Made by a program: the position numbers and the translations under genes. From positions 7,261,420-7,325,419 of the forward strand of contig JARUPZ010000021.1 in assembly GCA_031213475.1 (NCBI GenBank): a stretch of DNA of 64,000 bases. Direction: 5' to 3'. The notes under the pieces were generated by a model. The model searched no databases, was not told the DNA's origin, and saw only the letters and a list, made by a program, of their open reading frames with translations. Source of the DNA: Nereocystis luetkeana. Its lineage: Eukaryota; Sar; Phaeophyceae; Laminariales; Laminariaceae. This document shows, in pieces, positions 1-11,919 of the stretch (within the stretch, counting starts at the first letter, position 1; each line of letters opens with the position of its first letter).

Positions 1-328
1 GACCTCGTGAGTCAATATTTAATGCACGAATTGTCGATTCGACCCCTAAACCCCAAAGAGCGGCTGGACCTTCACTTCACGACCTACCTGGTATTCAACA
101 ATCTTGGTCCTCAACACACGGTGTATTTTCTACAAGCGCAGTTACGGTAGTTATCGAAACAAATAGTTTAGTCTGGCGAACAGTCTCATGTACCACTCTA
201 GTGCTAGAACAACAGCATTTACATATACCACATAATAACAGGACTGCAGAACATCACTAACCTATGGGCTACGGATACACTCGTCCCAGGGCACTTGCCT
301 TCCAACAAATGTCGTCGACCACGAAGTC

Positions 329-3300
329 CTAGATGATGCACGGCGACATCAGGGTGTCGTCGCAGAAAACTCCGTTGGCTTCGATTACGTTAGAGCAGCA
401 GGCGTCCTACAAAGCGAAGCAGGGGTGAGGGAGATTGTTTGGGCAAACCAGCCAAGGTTGAGCGCCGACAAGAAAACGTCTTCCGTCCAGGTGAAGCGAG
501 CTGCGTATGGTAGCGCGACCCTACTGAAAGTGTTTCAGACGTTTCTCACTTGAGGAGTTGTACGTACCAACCAACAACAGACTGAAAAACCAAACAAAGC
601 CTCAGCCGGGCACACCCGTTGGATACTTGGACAACGTAAGGCAGTCGAACACACACCAACGCCGACGATATAGGAGCCCCTCATGAGATGGGCGGGCCCC
701 ATGTGGGGTCACAAATTGGGGCTCAAACGATTCCCTCCCGTGAATTATTTTGAAAAAATCACCTGTTACCGAGAGGGTCGGGGGTGTGTATGGACGAATT
801 TTGAGTGGCTTCACCAGCTCTAAACTGCCAAAGCGGAGTGGATTCTACTATGCAGTTGAAACGTTCAGGAATCCGGCCAACGAAAACAATTATGGCTGCC
901 TGAGCTAATTTGGCCTTCACTACCTCGCTGAACGTCGGGTTCGGCGCTCGCAGCACAAACCCAAATGTAAAAAGTCGTGCCCGGTACTGTTTTAGGTCTC
1001 CCGGACATTGGACGCACTACCGCGGATAACGCTTATCGTATACCAAAAATACCCATTGGGGTTGTTGGTCTGGTGGAGGAACCCCGGCAGTCGGCAACGG
1101 TTTTGTAGAGAAAAGTTCTACTGCTATCGTAGCGCCCCTCGAGAGCACGCGACGACAACATTCAGAAACGAACCTTGCCACCGGGCCGGTTTCGGCACTT
1201 GAATCCTCCGCATGTCCCGCACTGCGATTCGCAGCACATGCCGTCGCCTTCAACGCCGTTCACACCGTTACTGCAGAAAACTTCGGGAGTTTCCGTTGAT
1301 TTGTCCAGAGTTCAGCGAGATCACAACGATCGGGGAGGGCAAAGTCGGCAAATGTAAGACCAGAAAAGGCACGGGACACGTGCGCAACAACGACCATCAT
1401 TCTGGGCTAGTCATCTCGTAACCTCACAGCAAGACCGGAGGCGTAACGCGCATGACCTGGCAAAGGACTGCCAACGCTTCCCACGTGAAGATTTACCGTG
1501 CGTACGCTCAAATAGCAGATTGTTTGTACCGGATATGTAGCAGTAGGCCTAGAAGCATTGCATTGAATAAAACGACAGCAGTGTGCCAACTTTGAAGTAA
1601 ACACGAAACCTGAAGATTGTCTACTGTAAGGATGTGGCAAGCTCTGGCCAGGCCAGATATCCACAAGACTTACCGTCATCGTCGACAATGCATGGCGCCT
1701 CTTGGGTGTCGCTGCACAGCTCGCCACTTTCCCTGATTCGGCTGCTGCAGCAGTTGGACTGCCAGCGCAAGGAGACAAGGCAAGATTATTCAGGTCGACC
1801 GATTTTGAGGGCTGCGCAGTACACATAGGCCTGTCATATGAAGAGTAGTCGATCTACTGATGCATTCCACTCCCCTCCCGGACACATGCCACTATAAGGT
1901 ATGCAGTATCGAGAGCCCAAACGAAAGCAAGTGATGGGGCTCCTCGACAGAAGAGATCACAAGAAAAGCCTAGCATCAGACGTGTACACAATGTAAGTGT
2001 TCATAACTGGTACGTACGGACTGCAGTTCATGGCTTTGTAAATCGGCCTTGGCAAACATTTGTTGCACGTCGATCGATGGGTGATATATAACAATATTCA
2101 AGAGGGGAGCCTAGTAAACATCGACAGTAGCACACATCGACAGTAGACTCGTACTAACCGGTCCGCCCACTCGTTGGTTGCAATCGAAGCCTCCGCATGT
2201 CACGCAGTTGGCATGGCAGCATATCTCGCCATTCTGGGTCCCCGGAAGGCCGTTAGAGCACATATCTTGAGAAACAAAGAGACATCGCAGGTAACGTGGT
2301 TTCGTCAAACTACACGTGGCGTTTGATGTATCGCCGATGAACAGTAACAGAGAATTTCGGCGCGTGGCAAAAAACAGCAGAGACGGTTGGGAAAAAACGA
2401 GAGCCGACGAAACGTTCGCAGTAAACGTGGAAGCTGCAATCCCGACTATGTACAGGGGTAGCCACTAGTCCAACTAGGGCTCCGCAAGACGTACCGTCGT
2501 TGTTGATGATGCACGGCGCCTCCTGGGTGTCGCTGCACATCATCCCACTGCTCGTGATGGCGCTCACGCAGCAGTTAGACTGTTAAACCGGATATGGGGA
2601 CGAGGCATGCTTCTGTCAGACCAGCAGACGTTACCGGCTGCACAGTATGCGTCCCCCTGCCATACGGTTGTTGATCTACCGATGAATGTGACCTCCCACC
2701 CCGAGCTGAACTACTGGAGGGTGTCAACGTTAGAGAAGTAAAGTCCATGGGTTCCTCCACGGATGGCAGGCGTTTCTTCTTCCAAGATGATTGTTGGTTG
2801 AGGTATATGGGACTCCCTGACTTGAGATACTATATTAGGGCTGCGTCATGTCCCTGCAAAGAATCGGGTCAACAACCGATACCAACTGACCTCTCCACCG
2901 GATCGTCCGCGGCAACCGCGTCCTCCGCATGTTCCGCAGGAAGCATCGCAGCAGATATTATCGTTCTGGACTCCCGCAAGGCCGTTACTGCATTGTTGAC
3001 CTTGAGCAAAACAGAAAGATGCATTGCAACGAGCACGAGTACGGTCGACAATGTTAGTGCCTACGCGAGCGAGTTTGGAACTAAGCTGAGCCTCACATAT
3101 CGTCGACAAAAACCAACTGTCTTATACCCTGCGACATGCGCTCTGGCGGCGGTGCACTCTAGATTTCCAGATGATCTTCGCTGTTCTCCTCCAGGACACT
3201 GTCTCTAAGGAGAAAGATACTTTAAACGGGTGAGTGTTCCCCATGTAAGGGGGGCTTATTATTGGTGTACAGCTAACAACATTTGTGATGAGACGTTTTC

Positions 3301-4291
3301 CAATGGTGTTGGCGACATTTCCTCAGATAACTAGCCCCTTCAGGAAGAAACTATCCTGGAGAAAACGTACTACCGCGTATTGTTTGCCTTGGCGTGCGTG
3401 TTGCTTGTTGTATACATGGTGGGAAGTGTGTTGAAATTCCGCTATCCTCGAGGGCGAAAGGTGGCTTTCACAAGCTTCATCCGGTGCCACCGTTTTATGC
3501 AGATCGCCTCGGATGAAGGTATCAAAATCATATCATACGATGCAAGTAGTATGAAATAATTTCGCTATGACACCCCGCTCGGAGACCCTTGCCAACTAAG
3601 AGAAATTAGCAGATGCATGCCGTTGTAAAACCAATGAGGCTATTAAAACATTTCAACTGCAAATCGTATACTGGTACTGCTTTTGCTTTCGAGCAAGACG
3701 CATGCGTGCCATGGTTAATAGTGTAGCTGCACTTGATATCGTTCAACGCTTGGGGTTCTCTCGCGCATACAAGCCCGCCGCGTGAAGCCCCACCTGTATT
3801 GTGTATCATCATATCATCTTGTTCACAGCCACAACTCTACCTTGCAAACGACTCCATCGATGAACGGAATATGTCGGCGAGCCAGATAGTGTCTTGTTGT
3901 CAAATCAAGAGTTCAATGCCACAAGAGATTTCAACGAGATCGGCAGCGACTTGGCAACCCCCACGCAAACGAAGTAACGGACAAAGCAGGGTTTATTGGT
4001 GGAGAGAATGTGGCATGTCTGTATCGGGAACTGGGATAGAGCAAGTATGGTTTGGACGGTGAAGGCCTCGAACGCAGTCCTTGCAAGTAAGTCATCGGGC
4101 GTAGGTCAGCACCCCCACGCCGGGCACGAGCAAGCACAAGGTCCCGTGACCGGCAGTCGTGAGGTAGTCGCTGCCCTCCTAAGGGAGTTTGATGTTGGAT
4201 CATTCGAACTTCATCACAGGGTGTGCTCACCGCTCGAAAGTTGAAAGGACGTCAGCGTCACCAGGCCCAGAAGCACGTATCCGAATCGCAT
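329..4291 (-). CDS. Gene A: secreted protein of three ten-cysteine modules, 7 exons, 210 aa
   Basis: Exons on the minus strand: 4291-4231, 3000-2891, 2579-2495, 2265-2159, 1758-1674, 1280-1174 and 406-329, ending in TAG. They sum to 633 nt with an open frame throughout. Exon 1 encodes a signal peptide (MRFGYVLLGLVTLTSFQLSS) and splices straight into the first module. Each module is two exons: first CSNG, ICC, C, TCGG, C and R.GG; then CC, a hydrophobic stretch, CSDTQ.APC and I. The total is 30 cysteines, ten per module, so the protein is probably exported and disulfide-bonded. Donors are GTGAGC, GTCAGT, GTACGT, GTTAGT, GTAAGT and GTTCGT; all acceptors are AG. Introns between modules are phase 1 and those inside modules are phase 0. 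The structure is confirmed independently by paralogue B at 40143-45239. I recognise no named family, enzyme motif, membrane segment or binding site. Transcript ends and promoter are not evident. The exon model is strong; the function is unknown. Confidence 0.86.
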
Positions 4292-4296
4292 GTTGT

Positions 4297-4333
4297 CTCA
4301 GCACTTGCTACGCACAAACAGGTTTGTGCTGAG
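4297..4333 (-). other. Overlapping alternative hairpins just upstream of the gene A start codon
   Basis: CTCAGCAC (4297-4304) can pair with GTGCTGAG (4326-4333). CACAAAC (4313-4319) can pair with GTTTGTG (4322-4328). The two stems share 4326-4328 and so exclude each other. They lie 5 to 42 nt upstream of the ATG on the minus strand. Gene B lacks an obvious equivalent, so a regulatory role is doubtful. Confidence 0.3.
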
Positions 4334-4959
4334 GGAGGTTAAAGGACCTGCGCCGTAGGATAGTGTGAAAGGGTGTTAGGTCGATATTCCATTAGACGTG
4401 CCAATGCGAACACTGTTCAACCGAGCGCACTGAATGAACCTCGTCAGCTGTTGCTGTTCTCCAGGCGGGTGATATATATGTTGTTTCGAGTCGTCGTCGA
4501 AGTGCCTGCGGAGGCCTGACCCGAGCATAAACAACAGAGAGGTCGACGGGCCCGTTTCAGCAACACCAAACGCGCCTACAGCGCATTAGACATCAACAAT
4601 GGCGTGTGTCGCGCGTGTTCACGTTGTACGTAATGAATAGATCACTGCACAAAACTTACGACCAAATATGCTCTCTACGGAGGCCTGACAAAATGCTTGC
4701 GCTTGCACGGGTGTCGGAGAACATCACCAGCGCACACAGGAAGCTGAGAGCTGTACCCGACGAAGTAACCGCCAGTCAAGAACTCGGGTCGAGTAGCGGA
4801 GACGAGTGCCATCCTGGCAATAGATACACCACGAGACACGCCATGGGTATCGCCCTGAAGGGGTGCAACAATTACGCTTGGTGCATACACCATAGCACGT
4901 TTCCACATCATGGACAAAACGCACAAGTGTCGGGCCCATACATGCTATTACATAAATAG

Positions 4960-5345
4960 TTGTTATTCAGCAAGCAGAGTAGGCGTTGCAATGTCATGTC
5001 GTGGAATTGGACGCGACACCGACGAAGTAGACATTCCACGAACGAGACGGAGCGACAGAAACAAGAAATGAATTTTCCAAGTTTCGTGCCCCTCTGCAGG
5101 CAACGTGTCGGACAAGAAAGAACAAGCTAAATGAAATAAACAATACAACGAAGACAGGTTCCACCTAGTAGTTGGTATCTGGTATGTTGTTACCCTGTCT
5201 GCCGTCCTGCGTCCCGGTCGAAACCAAAAACAGCAACGCAAATCGAACAAAAAATATAACAAAAAACAAAAAATGGGTCATGCCAGCCCCGTAGGGACAG
5301 GTGGCAGACAATTCACAACAACAAGATGAACAAAACAACATTTAC
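4960..5345 (-). mobile_element. Fragmentary LINE 3'-end mosaic, minus strand
   Basis: The reverse complement carries pieces shared with the LINE tails described below: a coding tail resembling TADRVTTYQ near 5180-5215 and the mid-UTR motif (TTGTCTGCCACCTGTCCC) near 5285-5310. The order of the pieces differs from the better copies, so this is a rearranged or nested fragment. No intact reading frame is present. Confidence 0.45.
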
Positions 5346-5356
5346 AACTACGTAGG

Positions 5357-6450
5357 AAAGAGACGGCAGAAAGGGTAGCAAGGCACCAGACCGACTAGAA
5401 AGTAGAACATGTATGCATACGCTACTCGTTACGCCAACTGCTGCAGCTGGTGCGAACGTGGGCTTCGTTTTTCTTATTTTTTATTCTGCGTTTGATCCTC
5501 GTGATTTTCGTTTGATTGCTACCTAATACCAGGTACCTGGTACATAAATGTATACATTATGTATATATATATATTTTTTTCCATCCCATTCATTATCTTC
5601 GCACATCTTCTCTCTCTCCTTCCAACTCGTAACTCAGATCCGGGGTCACATAGTTGGCTCTTCTCCCCCCTTCCCGCTACGGTACGCGCCTTCATTTTTT
5701 ATCGCGAGAAGATTTCAGCCTTTTCTTCCCTCGTCGACTCGCATCGAATTGTGCCTACCCACGCTGCAAGGCGCTCTCATCAATTGAATCCCTTTTTTAT
5801 TTTTGCAAATAAAGTCAAAGTCCGACCCTCCTAGGGCTCGAACCCAGGACTCAAACAAGTAGAATTCGAGGTTAACCACTTGAACCACCGGGGCGACCGG
5901 CTACGTATATATATACCAGGTAAATATATATTTTCTTCCATGTTTTTGCGAAACATGTGTGGCGTGTGTGGATGACGAGCCTGCTTCGCTTGGTTCGTAC
6001 TATCTGACGCATCCTCTCCGGGGGTGGGTCATATAGCTACTTCCCTTGGTTCTTTGTTTTACCAGGCATGTATTATGGAACGGTACTGTTTCTATAGTAG
6101 ATAATTTTCACGTGTCTGCCGCATATTTATTATGCTGAGGGGAGGTGCACGTCATTTTTTTTTTGTTCTCCTCTTTGATTGGTATCTTCGCTGTCTGTTT
6201 TTCGTTTGTTTTTCCCTGTTTGTTATCCATCTCTAATAATCTATGGAATGTGGAAGATGTGGTGCCGCCCGTCGTATCAAGTATGAGGATATGGCATTGC
6301 GTTGTCTACTCTGCTTGCTGCACCATGTAGTATCTCTGTGGCGCAGTCTTGTGAGACCACAGAACTTGTCACTTGAAGAATCGGCGCGGACCCACGTTGT
6401 GCTTGGATGGATGTCGACGGGCAGGAATAACAGTTTAATGTGAAGAACAC
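5357..6450 (+). mobile_element. 5'-truncated LINE copy (ORF end plus 3' UTR) interrupted by a SINE
   Basis: The left end (5357-5400) encodes ETAERVARHQTD followed by a stop, the conserved C-terminus of this LINE's ORF. The 3' UTR follows (CTGCTGCAGCTGGTGCGAAC near 5440). A SINE in the opposite orientation occupies about 5572-5900. The LINE UTR then resumes (GGATGACGAGCCTGC near 5970, CTGACGC near 6005) and ends near 6445 with TAATGTGAAGAACACAC. The same order, without this SINE, occurs at 18556-19190. Confidence 0.6.
5572..5900 (-). mobile_element. SINE, near full length, tRNA-derived head and A-rich tail
   Basis: Read on the minus strand, the head at about 5900-5832 looks like a tRNA. An A-box-like TGGTTCAAGTGGTTAACC lies near 5890-5873 and a B-box-like GGGTTCGAGCCC near 5847-5836. 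A body of about 250 nt follows (GTCGGACTTTGACTTTATTT, then GATGCGAGTCGACGAGG), ending in an A-rich tail at 5581-5573. Body copies recur at 18337-18552, 63295-63555, 15130-15340 and, divergently, 48650-48840. Confidence 0.65.
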
Positions 6451-6499
6451 ACGAGACATATACCGGTAGTCGGTCTGGTACCTCGCGTTTCTGTCTGCT

Positions 6500-6810
6500 G
6501 TCCGAAAAAACAGGAAATAGGCAGAGAACAAAATAAATGTGTGCATCCCCCTGTAGGGAACTTCGCCATCCCCCCTGTAGGAGATGTGGCTGACGTTTCA
6601 GAACAAGCTAGGAAAAATAAACAGATGAAGACCACGTAGCAAGAACCAATGGAAATAAAAGGCTCACCCAAGCACGAACACCATCCTGGGGGCAGCCGCA
6701 GCAGGGTTGTGGAACGACCAGCACAATTATTACGAAATTGTGTAGGGGACGATTCTTCAATTCGTCTATAGAAATACCCTGGTACACGCTCCGTGGTCAT
6801 GGAAAACATT
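6500..6810 (-). mobile_element. LINE 3'-end fragment, minus strand
   Basis: The reverse complement contains the CTGCTGCGGC element (about 6705-6690) and the mid-UTR motif around CCTACAGGGGG (6590-6550), both shared with other LINE tails. A coding-tail-like piece lies at 6495-6462. No open frame remains. Positions 6820-7130 show no recognisable gene; a B-box-like GGGTTCGTGACG lies on the minus strand near 6955. Confidence 0.45.
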
Positions 6811-7129
6811 CTTGCCCTTTTATTTCGATTTCTCTCCTTTCTGGAGTGTATAAGTTGACTTATATTGTGTGTTATGACGGATCCTGATTAGTACTCTAGA
6901 AGGCCCTGGGTAGTGTGAATAGGCACTATACCTGTACCAATATCCGGCGTCACGAACCCGGCTTTTCTCCCTCCTCCTCACCACAGACCCTGCCTTGGGG
7001 TTATAGGGTTGCATTTATTTGTACAGCGACAATACTACTCTACCTCTTTTTCCTCTCGACGCGTTCTGCGATAGATACTTGTAGCACGTTTCCGTTATTC
7101 TTTTTCTGAACGACGGGGTTCCTGTAACC

Positions 7130-7445
7130 CGCAATCGTCAGAAGGCCAGTCTTGTTTCGAAACATGTTTTTATTTGTATACTTGGGCAATGGGATTATTC
7201 ATCGGGATGCAATTTGGTTTTTGATGAAGTCAGTTTTCGGATGAGGCACGGAGCTCCTCAAGTGAGGAGCTTCAAAAAAATTACGGTGAACTTCTATCGT
7301 AGATCGCCTCTCTCGTCTACTCGCATCGAATTGCGCCTACTCATGAGACAAGCACTCTCAGCAGTTGATTCTGTTTTATATATTTTTACCGAGTAGACTA
7401 AAAAGTTGGACCCACACGTGCGATTCGAACTCCAGCATCGACTCT
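7130..7445 (-). mobile_element. Second SINE type with tRNA-like B-box
   Basis: Read on the minus strand, a B-box-like AGTTCGAATCGCACGTGTGG lies near 7431-7412. The body shares CGATAGA, CCGAAAACTG-type and CATCCCGATGA motifs with 35110-35330 (same orientation) and 48305-48600 (opposite orientation). It also shares the GATGCGAGTAGACGAG segment with the first SINE type, suggesting a composite or related family. Confidence 0.5.
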
Positions 7446-7894
7446 TATATAGCAGCATTCAAGAGTACTACTCTTAATTATTAATACCACACCGGGCCAC
7501 CCAAACATTGTTATGCGGTATAAGGGGTAGCCTGACGACACATACGCACCACACGCAATCACAACGACCAACAAGGCCATCCGCGTGCAAGGCTGACATA
7601 AATGCAACTAATATACTACTTAGGTATAAGGACAGTGCTCGTTCTAGAAAGGGGGTCTGTCGAAATTGTAGCAGCTGCACCTGTTCCGCAAGGCAGGTGG
7701 TTCCCCGGTATATATTGCCTCCCCAAACATTGTTATGCGGTAAAAAGGGTAGTCTCACGCCACCGAAGTGGATACGACAGGCACGACAAGCACATCCATA
7801 CTATGAAGGGGTGAGGGATCGAACAAAAAGAAGAGTTCACGTGAGGCATCACAGCCACAGCAGTGTTGAAATTACCGTACGTGAGTATTTATGT

Positions 7895-8340
7895 ATACAA
7901 ACGATGGACGGAGACGGCAGACAGGGTAGCAAGGTGTCAGGCGGACTAGCAGGAGGGGGAACGTGGCTATGCTACTACAAACTGCTGCGGTTACCTGGAG
8001 AATTCCTCGTGATTCGTTTTTTCTGTTATTTTCCCTTGGTTCTTGGTCTTATGCCGTATGTGAGTGTGGTTGTGCTAGTTTTTTCTAGCTCGTTCTTTTC
8101 AAGTGTTTGCCACATCCCCTGCGGGTTGGCACGACCGTTATTTTTATATTTTTTTCGATTTGTTTTCTTTGTTTTTTGTTTTATTTCGTTTTCTCTTGTT
8201 CATAGAATGTTTATGTCGTGCCTGTCACATCCAGCATGATGACACTCAGGGCATGGCAGTGTATTGTCTACTATTTGTGCTCACTTCGTACACACCATGT
8301 CGAAGGGTAGAAATAACGGTTTATGTGACGAAACAGATTC
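7895..8340 (+). mobile_element. 5'-truncated LINE copy
   Basis: The segment GGAGACGGCAGACAGGGTAG at 7908-7927 encodes the ORF end ETADRVARCQAD and a stop. It is followed by the CTGCTGCGG element, the mid-UTR motif (TGTTTGCCACATCCCCTGCG near 8105), the core ATGTCGTGCCTGTCACATCC and a 3' end near 8335. The ORF body is absent. Positions 7450-7895 hold no gene that I can support. Confidence 0.6.
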
Positions 8341-8429
8341 AAAGATTAACATGACGTTGCTCCGGCCCACATATTTACCCAGAAATGCGCGCACACGGTT
8401 TAAAGGTACTATAAATACTGTACAGAGCA

Positions 8430-8640
8430 ATATGTGTGTGTTTTCACACCGTTTGTTTCACCCGTCGACAGCATCCAGCACAACCACAATCCGTGCTGAG
8501 TCTTCCAAGTTTATAGAGATACAACTTTTGTGGTCACGAAGTTTCGCGACAGAGAGCGAGCATCGCATGGTCACAGCAGTAGTAGACAATGCAATGTCGG
8601 GTCATCGTACTATTATAGATACGGACTCGATTCTTAGATA
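8430..8640 (-). mobile_element. LINE 3'-terminal fragment, tail-to-tail with the preceding copy
   Basis: The reverse complement has the LINE 3' UTR core (AATGCAATGTC region, TTCGTGACCACAAAAG, CGGATTGTGGTTGTGCTGGA) and ends toward 8430. With the copy at 7895-8340 it makes a tail-to-tail pair. There is no coding part. Confidence 0.5.
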
Positions 8641-8929
8641 TGGTTCATTTTCATGATTTTGTTTTCACAAGATACGCTCATCCCCGAAAATCTAGTCCGA
8701 GGTCGGACAACGGGCCCCGAAGAACTCTGGGGTGACACAATACGTATCGCATACGTACCTCCGAGTAATTCAAATACAAGGCACTATTAATACCACAATT
8801 AATTATCTGAACTGTAGCACATGGTACACCATAAAATAAGTATGAAGAAAGTTGAATCAAAGGGAAAGAAGATGACGAGAAAAAAAGTGGAAACAGAAGA
8901 GGAGAAAAAAAGTGTACCAGGTACGTTCT

Positions 8930-11813
8930 GAATACCCGTACATACGTATCAAAGGTCTGTAGAGTTGCATTCGGAACCCACTCTGGCTGCTGCCGCAGAG
9001 CCCCGCTGTTGTGTTCTACAGCAGTATATTCTGTTTTGTTTTCGTCGTGTTGAAATTTGCACCACAGGTGTGTTTCTCCAATTTCTGGGTGGATGCAGTC
9101 GTTATTGCAAGAACCCGCGCTCGGAAAATATTCGTCCGATTCCCGAGGCCTCGTATATATGTTCCTTACCTACCTGTGTACCGGGTATATCAGACTTTAT
9201 TAGCACAATGTGTGGATCAGCCGCCCCGTGTATCCTTACGAAGGCGTGGGTGCGGCAAGCTTCTATTAATGGTGATTATATTTGCAATGAACCAAGTACA
9301 AAATTTCGACCATCGAGAGGAGAATATACCTGAAACAAAACATACGCCGCCTCAAGGGAAGGACACGCAAAAAAAAACAAACTGGAGAGGCAGGAAGTCA
9401 CGAAAACAATAACCAAAAAGTGAAAGAAAACCAACGGATGGGGAACATTCTTGTCTTCTTTCGCGACATGCCGTGGCATTGCCGAGGCACCACCTTCGGA
9501 AAAACCTTCCACGGCATACCACGATATCAGAGGATATCCACGGTATACCATGGAGCCCTAACCCTATCACTACGGGCCGAGGATAATGGCGTGCCGCGGG
9601 GGTTGCCATGACATTCGTTGGGGTTGCTATAATATGTGGCGGTTACCGCGGGGATTGCCATGGTACCGCCCATCGCATGCCACGGCACCCCCCACGGCGT
9701 GCCATGGAATCGTATTCCACGCCATGGGATGCCGTGGGGATGCCATGGTATGCCTTGGGTTGTAACATGGCAATGCCACGGCATGACACGTGAACAAGTC
9801 AAATAGTTTAGAACCCTGCAATATTTGGGGTGAAATAGACGGCCCGGAACGGCTGATTCGTTGTGTATATATACGCTGTAGTTTGTGCGTTCCTTCCTTC
9901 GTCTGTTTACCGGTTTCCAACGCACCCAGTGTCGGCGCTAATTATTCGCCCTCTAGAGAGACGGAAGCTCTGTTGTCACAAGCTTCGACACGGGCCTGGT
10001 ATATTGCTATGCCGTATTCGCAAGCCGATTAGACCACGCAATGCCATACCATCGTTCTGGGTACGAGAATCACAACGCACATACCCTGGTACGCAAGCAA
10101 AGGTTTGTACCGCGGTCGTACTGCAGCAATCCACTGTTATTCTGGGTTTGGTACATATATAAATATACCAGGACAAAGGAATCAAACGGCATCAAGGCAT
10201 TAAAACAACGTTCACCAAAAGAGCGCACCCTGTTCGCACGCGCGATTGGGTGCTCTGTGGCAGTTGCCAAGACGACTTCGGCGATTTCGGTATGGCAGCT
10301 GAAAGAGGTGTACTTGAAGCGTGTTCCTGGATCATGTATGCACACAACCCGAGTAAAACAAAGCGCCACGAGAAACAAGCAACACCAACAGCAGGCTCAC
10401 AACCACGATTGCAAAAACAATCGCACTTGACGTCCGTGAGGCACGCGGCGAGTTCAGAGTCGTTTTCGTTTCTCGCACCCTAGGCCCACGGGAGAACTGA
10501 CAGTTTTCTCAGCTCCTCATTTAGACTACCGTTCGGACAAGAGGAAGCTCATCAGTTATGCTCGCTTCTACATTCACATGGCATCGCGCTTTAAATATAC
10601 CCATACGTTGCGACGTGCGAGTAGACTCGCCATTTAAACGTCTGATATCCTGGGGAGTCTGGATCTTTCGGGGAGTGTAGATTATCCTAAACGACAAAAC
10701 TACTGGGAACGGGGACTGAGCACCGGGGGCCGGTGAACTGTTCGGACAAGCTAGGGTTCCGTCATCGCAGATCCTCGTAGACTTATGCTAGATGTTCCAA
10801 CCCTACCAGGGCGGCTGGCTGTGTCTCGAGAAGTGGCACTCGAACTACGGACGAAGCTTGAGTCTCCGGACGAACCTTGAGTAGTACTGCAGCATATATG
10901 ATCCGAGTGGTGTTTTTCAGTAATCTGTGCCCAAAACTTGGGTCTACTACTATACCGGTAGTCTGTTGTATATTTAGCACGGGGGAAACTCACGAACGTT
11001 GGGTTCGTCCTAACCCCCCCACTCGGCGAGGATGAAAACGCAGGAAAAAAAACACAAAACTCGCACCGGCTTCGAGATCCAACCTTCTGTCAACCTTTCA
11101 ATGCGCTCTCACCTCTTTGCTGGTTGTGCCTCCGCCGATGATGTCTGTCGGGTTGTGTGTGTCTCGCCTCCGCTCTTTTTGTCTCTCGCAGATTCAAAGA
11201 TATATATGCGTGCTCGTCTTCTGAAGCCTGGTACTACTACTGCTGCTGCTTAATTCAAGTGTCACTGCCGTTGTGTTGGTTGTGTTGGTGTGCTGTTCTG
11301 GATGGAGTGGTGGGGTGCTGCGTGAAGAAGCTGTATTGGATAGAGTCAATGGTTGTCACATTGACGTACCAGGTACAACCGTTATTCTCTGTTCAGGTTT
11401 CATCTCGGTCGCCAATCGTCATCTGTCGCGGTCGTTGTTCTCGGTACTTCTGTAGATTCGTTGTTATCCTCGAGCATTCACCCGGGCATGAAATCAAATC
11501 ACTGATGTTCTGCCTTTCATTTTTTCGATCTCTTCTGCAACAGCGAAGTATCATTACCTTTCTGAATAGTACTACTTGTACTTTGGAGCTACCCTTCATC
11601 AGTCCAAGAAGATCAGTACCTTCATCTACGTCTCGGTTTCCTTCCAGCGAACATTCCCATAGTCTAAGGATGTACTCTGTAGGGTACAAACAGAACACAA
11701 CGAAGACGGCGGATTCTCCAAGGCGGTACATATTACAGATAGTGTCAGTGCGTACTATTCAGCAGTCTCTTGGAACTTCCTAAACGTACCCGGAACGTCT
11801 GTAAGTTTTCTTC

Positions 11814-11815
<2 letters not shown>
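8930..11815. repeat. Duplicated non-coding block R, copy 1
   Basis: Shares ordered segments with 53215-55240 in the same orientation: AACCCACTCTGGCTGCTGC (8979 / 53279), AACGGCTGATTCGTTGTGT (9849 / 54037), TTTCAATGCGCTC with GGTTGTGCCTC (11094 / 54461) and CTTCATCTACGTCTCG-like sequence (11611 / 55030). This copy carries a foldback insertion at 9461-9791; the other carries a MITE at 53661-53777. I see no convincing gene in it; the reading frames are short and not conserved between the copies. Confidence 0.6.
9461..9791. mobile_element. Foldback element built of CCATGGCA-like units
   Basis: The ends are inverted: CATGCCGTGGCATTGCC at 9468-9484 and GGCAATGCCACGGCATG at 9769-9785, with a few further matching bases outside. 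The interior is crowded with CCATGG, CCACGGCAT and GCCGTGG units in both orientations. It sits inside duplicated block R and is absent from the other copy, so it is an insertion. No coding capacity or target duplication was recognised. Confidence 0.5.

Positions 11816-11816
<1 letters not shown>

Positions 11817-11850
<34 letters not shown>
11817..11850. repeat. (TA)n microsatellite
   Basis: An uninterrupted TA run of about 34 nt at the right edge of duplicated block R. Confidence 0.9.
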
Positions 11851-11857
<7 letters not shown>

Positions 11858-11919
11858 CCAGTATATATATGTAGTTTATTTAGCTCGTTCTGTATCGTCT
11901 CGCACATCCATTAATAATA

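Larger units (their letters stand above)
1..4960. repeat. Segmental duplication copy 1 containing gene A
   Basis: The flanks of gene A, not only its exons, are recognisable around gene B. Downstream, the stretch at 25-75 (mutated around AACAGCGGCTAGAC-like sequence) resembles 39860-39925. Upstream, the segments around 4420-4450, 4585-4620 and 4830-4910 (for example GCCATGGGTATCGCCCTGA) resemble 45380-45400, 45505-45540 and 45785-45845. Both copies have the same orientation. Divergence is substantial in introns and flanks and low in exons, as expected for an old duplication with selected coding parts. Positions 4292-4960 hold no other gene that I can support. Confidence 0.7.

Noticed and set aside
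2747..3208. A 153-codon plus-strand frame across the first module of gene A.
   Set aside because: It is antisense to exons 2 and 3, which are supported by splice sites and by the paralogue.
7508..8239. A 243-codon plus-strand frame.
   Set aside because: It spans unrelated repeat parts including a LINE 3' UTR; the composition is T-rich with no domain.
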